DNA from: Pseudobacteriovorax antillogorgiicola
GTDB lineage: Bacteria > Bdellovibrionota_B > Oligoflexia > Oligoflexales > RGVZ01
Reading direction: 5' to 3'
Assembly (NCBI GenBank): GCA_945897695.1
Contig: CAMDGW010000132.1
Span: forward strand, 1 to 6,900
DNA: 6,900 bases
Shown piece after piece: positions 1 to 5,672 of this stretch (position 1 is the first letter of the stretch; the number at the start of each line of letters is the position of its first letter). The notes under the pieces were generated by a model. The model was not told the DNA's origin, ran no database searches, and was given only the letters and a program-made list of their open reading frames with translations. Both the position numbers and the translations under genes were made by a program.

Positions 1-75
1 CACGTCCACCAATGGCGTGACGTTGATGCCCGTAATTTCTGAATCTTCTTGTTGATCTAATGCGCCGCCCGCCAT
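1..75 (-). CDS. exbD: ExbD/TolR-family biopolymer transport protein, N-terminal fragment
   Basis: Only the first 25 codons are present; the gene continues past the left edge. The visible protein starts MAGGALDQQEDSEITGINVT and runs on into PLVDV. This gives the short acidic cytoplasmic N-terminus and the conserved N-V-T-P-L-V-D-V motif that sits just before the single membrane helix of ExbD/TolR proteins. In the family, ExbD sits inside the ExbB pentamer and its membrane Asp, which would lie beyond the edge, carries protons to power TonB- or Tol-type envelope work. The ATG follows the exbB stop by 12 bases, and an AAAGGCGG ribosome site lies in that gap, so it is the next gene of the same operon. 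ExbD versus TolR cannot be separated from this fragment. Confidence 0.9.
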   Translation of the reverse strand, partial: MAGGALDQQEDSEITGINVTPLVDV

Positions 76-87
76 GGAAACCGCCTT

Positions 88-729
88 TCAATCTCTATGC
101 GATAGCACGAGGCGACTGATCGCTTCGGCGCCGCTAATTTGTCGTTTCACCAAACGCTGAAAGAAGTTGTAAGCAATGACAGCAGGGATTGCCACAATGA
201 GGCCGACAGCAGTAGCAATTAATGCCTCAGAAATTCCTCTCATAACCACACCTGCCCCACCCTGTGGATTTAGCGCCAGATCATGAAACGCGATGATAAT
301 CCCTAGCACCGTACCAAAGAGGCCGATGAATGGTGCATTGTTCCCAAGGGTTCCCAGCACCATGAGGCCATGATCGAGCTTTTGCCTCTGACCGATCATA
401 TAACCCGTCATAGTTTCTTCCATCGCATGGGTGCCGCGAGCTTTAGCCTCAACTCCACGCAGCACAGTTTGGCAAGCAAGCGCGGGAGATTTTTCACAAA
501 GCGACGAGACCGATTGCCAATCATTAGCCTCAAGGTGCTTGGTGAGTTTCTCCGTAAAAGAAGCCATATCGAGGTTGATTTTGTAAAAGAAAATTGAGCG
601 TTCGATAATGATTGCCACACTGATAATGCTTAAAGCAATCAATAGCCATAATACCCATTCCGTTCCTAGGGCCGTTATGCCAAGAAGCTTTTGGACAATG
701 TCGAACCCATGCTCTGCCTGACTTCCCAT
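88..729 (-). CDS. exbB: MotA/TolQ/ExbB-family proton channel protein
   Basis: This 213-residue inner-membrane protein is the usual size for ExbB/TolQ. It has three membrane segments: about residues 24-43, 122-148 (containing the family signature LGNNAPFIGLFGTVLGII) and 166-190 (ISEALIATAVGLIVAIPAV, where T173 matches the conserved pore Thr). The cytoplasmic domain lies between the first two segments, as expected. With ExbD it forms a proton-driven motor that powers TonB-dependent uptake, Tol-Pal function or a related envelope process. The ATG has a good AGAAGGGA ribosome site about 7 bases upstream. The gene follows the outer-membrane protein gene by 30 bases with no terminator between, and exbD follows after 12 bases. 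The family is certain; the client (TonB, Tol or other) is not shown. Confidence 0.95.
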   Translation of the reverse strand: MGSQAEHGFDIVQKLLGITALGTEWVLWLLIALSIISVAIIIERSIFFYKINLDMASFTEKLTKHLEANDWQSVSSLCEKSPALACQTVLRGVEAKARGTHAMEETMTGYMIGQRQKLDHGLMVLGTLGNNAPFIGLFGTVLGIIIAFHDLALNPQGGAGVVMRGISEALIATAVGLIVAIPAVIAYNFFQRLVKRQISGAEAISRLVLSHRD

Positions 730-759
730 TTTAGATCCCTTCTAAATATAAACATCTGT

Positions 760-1392
760 TCAAAAAAACGATTTCAAAAGCGAACTTCCAACTGATGTTA
801 TGTCATCGTCATTATACACTAAAGACAACGTGACACCCACGCGTGACAGCTTCCTATAGTTTGAATCCGCATCCGCAGGGGTCACATTTAATTTCTGCAT
901 CACGGCCTGTCCTACATCAAAGGTGGTTTGCCACGCCGACCGCTTTGAAATGGGCATTATCATGCCCAGCGAGGCTGTCCCTCCCAGCCCCATCCAGCTG
1001 CCACGGACTTCTGCGTCTTCATACGCACGGTACAACTGGTATTTCCACATTCCCCCGCGTGCTCCAAGATAAAATACATTCAAAACCCTCAATCCCAGTT
1101 CAGCGCCATAGTCCATAACCACTGCATCAGTGCGGGGGGGGGTCGCCGAATTCAGTCGCCCCGGCGTGTATTGGGCATAAATGCCAAAATCTGCAACTTT
1201 GGCTACCGAATATCCCCAGCTCATGCGCGCCCCATAACCGTAATAATTGGGTGTATCTTCATTTTTCTCAGCCTCAAAAACAAAGTTGTTCCAATTAGGA
1301 CCGATCGTAAATAAAAGTCCCGCAAAGCTTGTTTCTGAGCATAGAAACAAAATAATCATGAAAATGGCATGAGTGTTTGGCTTAGACCACAT
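760..1392 (-). CDS. predicted outer-membrane beta-barrel protein, unknown function
   Basis: This 210-residue protein has a clear Sec signal peptide: a short charged N-terminus, a hydrophobic stretch FMIILFLC and a likely cleavage at SFA|G after residue 24. The mature part alternates Gly/aromatic-rich strands with polar loops (for example residues 49-60, 66-75, 94-112, 131-146 and 184-193) and ends in Phe-Phe. A terminal aromatic is typical of substrates of the BAM assembly machine. Size fits a small eight-stranded barrel of the OmpW/OmpA-N type, but no specific family is recognised. The ATG lies 3 bases after the upstream stop, so translation is probably coupled. The coding strand has nine consecutive C at codons 84-87 (Thr-Pro-Pro-Arg), in a polar stretch between two predicted strands. 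Its place just upstream of exbB/exbD suggests it works with the motor, but this is inference. Confidence 0.8.
   Translation of the reverse strand: MWSKPNTHAIFMIILFLCSETSFAGLLFTIGPNWNNFVFEAEKNEDTPNYYGYGARMSWGYSVAKVADFGIYAQYTPGRLNSATPPRTDAVVMDYGAELGLRVLNVFYLGARGGMWKYQLYRAYEDAEVRGSWMGLGGTASLGMIMPISKRSAWQTTFDVGQAVMQKLNVTPADADSNYRKLSRVGVTLSLVYNDDDITSVGSSLLKSFF
1134..1142 (-). repeat. C9 homopolymer tract inside an outer-membrane protein gene
   Basis: Nine consecutive G on the plus strand are nine C on the coding strand, spanning ACC CCC CCC CGC (codons 84-87 of the outer-membrane protein). By translation, one added C gives Thr-Pro-Pro-Pro-His and then an immediate TGA; one lost C gives a stop after about 16 foreign residues. 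The tract therefore could act as an on/off switch by slippage. Whether it varies in the population is unknown, and the written sequence is in the ON frame. Confidence 0.6.
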
Positions 1393-1395
1393 GGT

Positions 1396-1986
1396 TCAGT
1401 TCAGAGCCCCCCGGTTCAATAGCTCCCTTGATGCCTCTACCAATCGGCGCTCATATTCAGAAATAGAGAGGAGATCTTTTCCAAATCTCAAACTACGAAC
1501 ACGCATGAGACGCTCACCTAAAGGGTCTCCCCAGAGAGTTACGATGTCCCACGGGTCTTCATTGCTTCGCAGAAATAGATTTTGACCCACTATTTTATCT
1601 GCACGACTAATTCGCCAACCGGCACTGGATTTTTCCATGAGCCAGCCATACTCATTCATGGGCTTCATAAAAAGATAGGCGCGACGATCTTCGGTAGTGC
1701 CCTGTTCTCTTAAAATAAAGTTTCCAGACAGGCCTCGGCGTGCCTCTGCTGAAAGCTGATCGCAAAGTTCAACCAGTGTCCCGACGACCCGTCGAAAGAC
1801 CTCCTCGACCTGGCGTTCATTATCGTTAATCCGGTAACGATCATCAGCGGAAAGGGGCTTTGAGTGGACCAGTTTCCGGCCGAACTCCTGGGATCGTCCG
1901 GAGGGCCTGGACGGATCTAACCCCCCGTTTTGACGAAAAGGATTAGCAGTCTTCAGGAAGTCAGTCAGGCGCCTTAAAAACTCCAT
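1396..1986 (-). CDS. hypothetical cytoplasmic protein, first gene of the exbB/exbD operon
   Basis: No family is recognised for this 196-residue protein. There is no signal peptide or membrane segment, so it is predicted to be cytoplasmic. The N-terminus (MEFLRRLTDFLKTANPF) could form an amphipathic helix. A polar, probably flexible stretch follows at about residues 18-45, then a mixed helical part (about 55-85) and a Trp/aromatic-rich part (105-160) with several conserved-looking positions such as GWLMEKSSAGWRI and DPWDIVTLWGDPLG. The C-terminus is helical and charged. The ATG is well supported by an AAGGAGAGG ribosome site a few bases upstream. Its stop is 3 bases before the outer-membrane protein start, so the two products are probably made together. 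The gene is certainly real by length, ribosome site and packing; its role is unknown. Confidence 0.8.
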   Translation of the reverse strand: MEFLRRLTDFLKTANPFRQNGGLDPSRPSGRSQEFGRKLVHSKPLSADDRYRINDNERQVEEVFRRVVGTLVELCDQLSAEARRGLSGNFILREQGTTEDRRAYLFMKPMNEYGWLMEKSSAGWRISRADKIVGQNLFLRSNEDPWDIVTLWGDPLGERLMRVRSLRFGKDLLSISEYERRLVEASRELLNRGALN

Positions 1987-2033
1987 GGTTTCCTCTCCTT
2001 AAGTCACTCATGATTCTCGATGGAGCACACAAA

Positions 2034-2063
2034 ATTATCTTGACGAGTGGCCAACACTGTCCT
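2034..2063 (-). promoter_or_regulatory. probable promoter of the leftward operon
   Basis: Read on the minus strand, AGGACA (2063-2058, matching GACA of TTGACA) is followed after 18 bp by GATAAT (2039-2034, five of six matches to TATAAT). Transcription would start near 2027, leaving a leader of about 40 bases before the ATG at 1986. The -35 is weak. The site interlocks with the tRNA promoter on the other strand. Confidence 0.45.
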
Positions 2064-2068
2064 ACAAC
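2040..2068 (+). promoter_or_regulatory. probable promoter of tRNA-Gly
   Basis: TTGACG (2040-2045, five of six matches) is followed after 17 bp by TACAAC (2063-2068, four of six matches to TATAAT). Transcription would start around 2075, about 30 bases before the mature tRNA, with a GC-containing segment after the -10 as is common for stringently controlled stable-RNA promoters. Spacing and position are good; the -10 is imperfect. Confidence 0.5.
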
Positions 2069-2104
2069 CACTGCTCCTGTTTACCAGGTCGGATTCCGGA
2101 GCAT

Positions 2105-2181
2105 GCGGGTGTAGCTCAGTTGGCTAGAGCGTCGCGTTGCCATCGCGAAGGTCGAGGGTTCGAATCCCTTCACCCGCTCCA
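2105..2181 (+). tRNA. tRNA-Gly (anticodon GCC)
   Basis: This is a complete 77-base cloverleaf. The acceptor stem GCGGGTG pairs perfectly with CACCCGC, the discriminator base is T2178, and the 3' CCA (2179-2181) is encoded. The D arm GCTC...GAGC is intact. The anticodon stem TCGCG/CGCGA encloses the loop TTGCCAT, giving anticodon GCC, which reads GGC and GGU glycine codons. The T arm GAGGG...CCCTT holds TTCGAAT. No second tRNA follows. It is divergent from the leftward operon. No clear hairpin terminator is seen after it, although A/T-rich sequence follows. Confidence 0.97.
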
Positions 2182-2562
2182 TGAATCTCCGGCCAAGGCT
2201 CAAAACGAAAAATACTCTTTAGCTTAATTCCTATTTTAATAGACATTTGCATCAGACGGCCATGACGGTTTTTTGCCTAAATGGGTGTCGGTTTGGGCAT
2301 AAATAACAAGCTGAACAGGCATTTTCTGCCGGGCCAAGAACTCATCAAGCTCGTAACGAAGATGAGGCGAGGCCTTCTGCATCGCACGTTTTGATATCTG
2401 GCCCGCTCATGCAAGACCTTTTTTAAAGTTTCAAGATAAACGAGTATTGCTCTTGAGAATCGAAAACAGGAGGTAACGCCGGCAATAGCAACGGAAAATC
2501 TGCGGGAAAATCAAAACTCGATTCATGAACGTGACAAGCGACAAAAGACCGTGCCAAGCAAT
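2182..2562. other. stretch of about 380 bp with no confident gene
   Basis: Between the tRNA and the promoter at 2563 no full-length gene is visible. It contains a minus-strand open frame of 48 codons (2382-2236, described separately) and a plus-strand open frame (2440-2571) of 43 codons that reads as a charged, helix-like peptide (ENRKQEVTPAIATENLREN and onward) but has no ATG, GTG or TTG near its beginning. A perfect AGGAGG at 2468-2473 has no start codon at a useful distance. No copy of the tRNA 3' end was found here that would mark an attachment site. It may be a decayed accessory segment or simply an intergenic region. Confidence 0.5.
2236..2382 (-). CDS. possible small ORF (48 aa), perhaps the body of a frameshifted gene
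   Basis: The frame starts ATG at 2382 and ends TAA at 2236. The peptide (MQKASPHLRYELDEFLARQK, then MPVQLVIYAQTDTHLGKK and a short tail) has a protein-like composition: a charged helix, a hydrophobic strand VQLVIYA and a Lys/Pro tail. No ribosome site precedes this ATG. However, an out-of-phase ATG at 2410 has AAAGG (2423-2419 on the minus strand) 8 bases upstream and reads MSGPDIKT before running into a stop. Removing one A from the AAAA run around 2391 would join the two frames into a 57-residue protein. It could be a real short protein, a frameshifted small gene, or chance. No family is recognised. Confidence 0.3.
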   Translation of the reverse strand: MQKASPHLRYELDEFLARQKMPVQLVIYAQTDTHLGKKPSWPSDANVY

Positions 2563-2590
2563 TTGATGTGAAGATGGCCCGCAATATAAT
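2563..2590 (+). promoter_or_regulatory. promoter of the coiled-coil/trmH/ligase gene group
   Basis: TTGATG (2563-2568, four of six matches) is followed after 16 bp by a perfect TATAAT (2585-2590). Transcription would start near 2597, leaving a leader of about 100 bases before the ATG at 2699. No other good promoter is seen before the gene group. The long leader contains an overlapping short ORF (2620-2772), so leader-based control is possible but unproven. Confidence 0.6.
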
Positions 2591-2698
2591 CAGTATACCC
2601 ATCAGGAACTTAGCTGGAAATGGCTCCAGATCTGGGGTATGCTTTCATCACGGGCAACATGTTTTGTGAAATCACACTTCATCGTGGAATGAGACACT

Positions 2699-3562
2699 AT
2701 GCTGACTTTTATCTGCGCATTATTCACAATTTTATTTGCTGTGGTCGCCTTCCTAAATTTCAAACGATCTAAAGATCTGCAAAATATTCTGGCAGAAGGT
2801 GCAAGAAGGTACGAGCAACAGCATGATGAACTGACCATGGTTCGCAAACGCCTTGCTGCTGCGACAGATGTCCAGGCTTCGCTAGAATTAGACCTACGTC
2901 AAATGAAACAATCCCAAGAAGCCGAAGGAGTGCGTAACGCCAAAATTGTTGGTGAATTACTGAACACCCAGGCGCTTATTGAACGCAAGTTGGGTAATGC
3001 CGAAGTACAGCGAGATCACATACTAGGCAAATACGAGGCTTTAAATGATGAACGAGAACACCTCATGTCTGAGCGAAGTGACTCCGAGCAGTTGGTCAGA
3101 ACCCTTGAAACCGAATGTGAACGGCTCCAGACGCTAGTTGATTCAGCAAATAAAAAGCCTCCCACTCTATCGATTGAAGAAGTCCTGGATCTGCGAAGCC
3201 GCATACGCATGCTAGAGCGTGAACTAGCTGCCAAAAGCCCAATAGAAACTTCCGACCCCAAGGAATTAGAAGCTACACGTCGAAGAGCTTCGCATAATGA
3301 ACAGCTTTATCTAAGCATGAAAAGCCTTCGGGAGATGGCTGACGAGCGCAATAAAAACTGGGAAACCGCACTGAAGAAGCTGGCCAACTGGATTCTCACT
3401 TCAAGTCACTTGGCTCAGCCAAAGGATCCCGCTCTCCAACAGTCCATTGGACCTCTGGTCGGTGAAGCACTTGAAAGGATTGGCGGGGCCTTGGTCGACG
3501 GGGAAGACTCGGATCAAGTCTCATTTGTTAAAACAGACAGTAGTTTTTTGGCGGAATCTTGA
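2699..3562 (+). CDS. membrane-anchored coiled-coil protein, unknown function
   Basis: This 287-residue protein has a single N-terminal hydrophobic helix (residues 1-20, MLTFICALFTILFAVVAFLN) followed by FKRSKD. The positive residues just after it predict an anchor with the bulk of the protein in the cytoplasm. Residues about 25-190 are rich in Glu, Arg, Gln, Leu and Ala in heptad-like patterns and should form long coiled coils, with a break at about 151-158 (NKKPPTLS). Residues 200-270 look like a small helical domain, and the acidic tail is probably disordered. An in-frame TGA at 2690 excludes an earlier start; the ribosome site is weak (GGAATGAG). The stop overlaps the trmH start by 4 bases (TTGA), so the two are translationally coupled. 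No family is recognised; a scaffold or envelope/cell-division type role is only a guess from shape. Confidence 0.85.
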   Translation: MLTFICALFTILFAVVAFLNFKRSKDLQNILAEGARRYEQQHDELTMVRKRLAAATDVQASLELDLRQMKQSQEAEGVRNAKIVGELLNTQALIERKLGNAEVQRDHILGKYEALNDEREHLMSERSDSEQLVRTLETECERLQTLVDSANKKPPTLSIEEVLDLRSRIRMLERELAAKSPIETSDPKELEATRRRASHNEQLYLSMKSLREMADERNKNWETALKKLANWILTSSHLAQPKDPALQQSIGPLVGEALERIGGALVDGEDSDQVSFVKTDSSFLAES

Positions 3563-4245
3563 ACGACTCACTTATACCTAGTGACGCTTGGTCGCTTTTA
3601 TCTCGACAACTAACAGACTCCAGGCGTCAGCGCATGCTAAGCACGGCTGCCCAAAGGACCAAGCATGTGCGCTTAGTCGTACAGGACGTACACCAGCCCC
3701 ATAATGTAAGCGCATGCATCAGATCTGCAGAAGGGTTTGGCATTCAGAATATCGATGTCGTCACCCTTTCGACCAAATTCAACGCTTCAACAGTAGCAAA
3801 GGGTGTTGATGAATGGGTTGATATTGCAAAGCATACCACGGTTGACGCTTGTATCGAATCCCTGCATCTCCAAGGTTACATTGTTGCAGCTGCATTCCCA
3901 CACGGAAACGCTGTATCACTCGAGGAACTGCCTATTAATCGCCCGATTGCAGTGGCATTTGGCAATGAGCATGCTGGCCTAGATACTGAGTGGCGCGACA
4001 AAGCAGACCTTTGCTTTACCATTCCCATGTTCGGAATTGTGGAGAGCCTAAATATCAGTGTATGCGCAGCAATCACTATGCACGATCTCACATCCAGAGC
4101 TCGCCGCGAGCTATCCGAGGAAACATTCTACCTAAGCCAAAGTGAACAGCAGGATCTTCTTAACAAGTGGATATGTAGACAAATTACGTCATGGCCAAAA
4201 CAACTGCCGCGCCTTCGTTCCGACCGTGCGGAATCTGGAAGGTGA
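3559..4245 (+). CDS. trmH: TrmH-type tRNA (guanosine-2'-O-)-methyltransferase, SpoU family
   Basis: This 228-residue protein is predicted to transfer a methyl group from S-adenosylmethionine to a ribose 2'-OH, most likely of G18 in the D loop of tRNAs. All three SPOUT knot motifs are present: motif 1 HNVSACIRSAEGFG (48-61, with N49 and the catalytic-type R55), motif 2 AFGNEHAGL (133-141, with E137), and motif 3 IPMFGIVESLNISVCAA (155-171, with N165 and S167). The order and spacing match E. coli TrmH, and the C-terminal tail (QQDLLNKW...) also matches that protein rather than TrmL. The TTG start at 3559 overlaps the upstream TGA, and GGCGGA lies just before it, which makes TTG more likely than any internal ATG. 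The ligase-family gene follows after 6 bases. Substrate position is inferred from family resemblance. Confidence 0.9.
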   Translation: MNDSLIPSDAWSLLSRQLTDSRRQRMLSTAAQRTKHVRLVVQDVHQPHNVSACIRSAEGFGIQNIDVVTLSTKFNASTVAKGVDEWVDIAKHTTVDACIESLHLQGYIVAAAFPHGNAVSLEELPINRPIAVAFGNEHAGLDTEWRDKADLCFTIPMFGIVESLNISVCAAITMHDLTSRARRELSEETFYLSQSEQQDLLNKWICRQITSWPKQLPRLRSDRAESGR

Positions 4246-4251
4246 ATTTCG

Positions 4252-5484
4252 GTGCCTAAGAATCAAGACTCAAACTCTGGCTGGCTTCCGACGTTGTCCG
4301 TTTTCTTTGCCTTGTTGGTCACCCCTCTTGGCGTCGCAGGCCAGAACATTGGACTCGGGATCGCACTACTAATTCTCTCCGCCTGGACGGTAAAAGACCG
4401 AGGACGATCCCTATCGATCGCAATCAAGTCTTCGGCAGCCCAACAATTCATGATTCTTTGGTGCCTTTTCACATTACCGATTATTTTTGCTTCCATAAGT
4501 CATGGGGCCTATGACGACGCTACAAGGTTTTTCATGGGTTACCTCTTCAGCGGTTTTTTTGTCATAGCAGCATTAAGTCTTCGGTCAGCAATGATTTCCC
4601 GAATTTTTCTTCTGAATACAGGCAGTATTCTGATCGGCGTTATGGGTTTCATTGCAGCCTCACAGATGTTTTTTGGATGGAAGTTTGAGGGCGTTAGAAT
4701 CGCTGATCAAATCAAAAGAGCTCAGGGTTTTTATAGCCACCCTTTAACTTTCGCATACGCGGCCCTCGTGGTTATGCCCTGGTGTTTTGCAAGAGTGTTC
4801 GCAAAACCTCGCCAATGGCAGAGCTGGCTTGTAGCTTGCGGAATGACTTCCATTCTTGTGGCAACGCAATCTGTCACAGTCCTTTGCATCAGCGCGGCTA
4901 CCATCGGCGTTCTTATGTTAAAACTTCTCGGTAAGAAGCAAATAGTTATCACGGCAGTCGTTGCCGCATTGTTATTAGCAATATCAGTATCGGTCCCCAA
5001 TCCCCTGCAGCAAAAATTTAATATGGTACTTACCGGGCAACGATCTGATCACGAAACACCATATCCGGATGATCGCATGGCCTTTTGGCATGCACACTGG
5101 GAGATGATAAAAGACTCTCCTTGGCTTGGCCACGGAACAGGATTGGAGTCGGATGATAGACGCCCTTACTATGAGCGTATCGGACTTGGACACCTAAAGC
5201 GGATGTATGAGGCACACAACATGTACCTTCAGGCCGCAGTTGAAGGTGGCATAATTTCTTGTTTGTCTCTGATCGCTTTTCTGGCTTGGTGGTTCATCCG
5301 ATTAAAAAACAATCTTCCCACTGATCGCTGGCACCGCCTGGCCATGATGGCAACACCGGTGGCATTTGCCCTGGGAGGCATGACTCAAAACGCCATCCAA
5401 GATAGCGAAGTGAGGTACACTCTGTTGCTGGTATGCGCCATCAGTCTGTGGTTTTCGAGGGATCATGTGAAAGTATCCTCATAA
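4252..5484 (+). CDS. O-antigen ligase / polymerase family membrane protein
   Basis: This 410-residue inner-membrane protein has about ten to eleven membrane segments and one large periplasmic loop at about residues 250-330, the layout of the Wzy_C/O-antigen ligase superfamily. Family marks are visible: RAQGFYSHPLTFAYA (156-170), DDRMAFWHAHWEMIKDSPWLGHGTGL (283-298 region, with R285) and AHNMYLQAAVEGGI (321-334). H322 starts the WaaL-type pattern H-[NSQ]-x9-G-x-x-[GTY], here ending in Ser. Such enzymes move undecaprenyl-linked glycans onto lipid A-core, another acceptor, or a growing polymer. The GTG start has GGAAGGTGA 6 bases upstream, overlapping the end of trmH. No other polysaccharide genes are in the window, so ligase, polymerase and protein O-glycosylase cannot be told apart. 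Confidence 0.88.
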   Translation: MPKNQDSNSGWLPTLSVFFALLVTPLGVAGQNIGLGIALLILSAWTVKDRGRSLSIAIKSSAAQQFMILWCLFTLPIIFASISHGAYDDATRFFMGYLFSGFFVIAALSLRSAMISRIFLLNTGSILIGVMGFIAASQMFFGWKFEGVRIADQIKRAQGFYSHPLTFAYAALVVMPWCFARVFAKPRQWQSWLVACGMTSILVATQSVTVLCISAATIGVLMLKLLGKKQIVITAVVAALLLAISVSVPNPLQQKFNMVLTGQRSDHETPYPDDRMAFWHAHWEMIKDSPWLGHGTGLESDDRRPYYERIGLGHLKRMYEAHNMYLQAAVEGGIISCLSLIAFLAWWFIRLKNNLPTDRWHRLAMMATPVAFALGGMTQNAIQDSEVRYTLLLVCAISLWFSRDHVKVSS

Positions 5485-5526
5485 CCTCAGATCTTTGCCA
5501 ATGAGCCCGTAACTTGGAAAAAACTG

Positions 5527-5646
5527 ATGCTCAGTCTAAGAGGGCGACAGCGTTATTTGAGCGAGCTAATATGCTTAATTTTTACGCTCATCATCGTCCT
5601 TTTCGCGTTCCACTACCCCCCCTTATTTGATAACGTGAATTGCTGA
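5527..5646 (+). CDS. possible small single-span membrane protein (39 aa)
   Basis: ATG at 5527 opens a 39-codon frame ending TGA at 5644-5646. The peptide has an Arg-rich start (MLSLRGRQRYLSE), one strongly hydrophobic helix at about residues 15-29 (ICLIFTLIIVLFAFH) and a short tail with YPPLFDNVNC. The positive N-terminus predicts N-in topology. A weak GGAAA ribosome site lies 8 bases upstream. It fills an otherwise empty gap between the ligase-family gene (stop 5484) and the lipoprotein (start 5673), and is read in the same direction. Small membrane proteins are often missed, but random frames rarely give this charge-then-helix pattern. It might also be chance; there is no recognised family. 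Confidence 0.4.
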   Translation: MLSLRGRQRYLSELICLIFTLIIVLFAFHYPPLFDNVNC

Positions 5647-5661
5647 TCCGACAACTACTTC

Positions 5662-5667
5662 GAGGGA
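5662..5667 (+). promoter_or_regulatory. ribosome binding site that fixes the lipoprotein start
   Basis: GAGGGA sits 5 bases before GTG 5673. The earlier in-frame TTG at 5640 has no such site and would put 11 extra residues, including two Arg and a His, in front of the signal peptide. The GTG start gives a compact lipoprotein signal. Confidence 0.65.
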
Positions 5668-5672
5668 TTCAC

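Noticed and set aside
370..620. Short ORFs on both strands inside the exbB region
   Set aside because: They lie in other frames of a strongly conserved gene and have no ribosome site or protein-like pattern.
843..1118. Plus-strand ORF of about 90 codons opposite the outer-membrane protein gene
   Set aside because: It is antisense to a gene with a signal peptide and a C-terminal Phe; the composition is Pro/His/Ser-rich and looks like a shadow.
2468..2473. Perfect AGGAGG as a ribosome site for a new gene
   Set aside because: No ATG, GTG or TTG lies 5-13 bases downstream, so no start can be supported.
2105..2562. Integrated element at the tRNA-Gly 3' end
   Set aside because: No integrase gene and no second copy of the tRNA 3' end were found in the window.
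2602..2847. Minus-strand ORF of 81 codons across the coiled-coil gene start
   Set aside because: It overlaps the promoter-proximal leader and the signal-anchor of a better-supported gene; Ser/Cys-rich, no ribosome site.
5640..5672. TTG 5640 as the lipoprotein start
   Set aside because: There is no ribosome site, and the extra 11 residues weaken the signal peptide; GTG 5673 has GAGGGA at the right distance.
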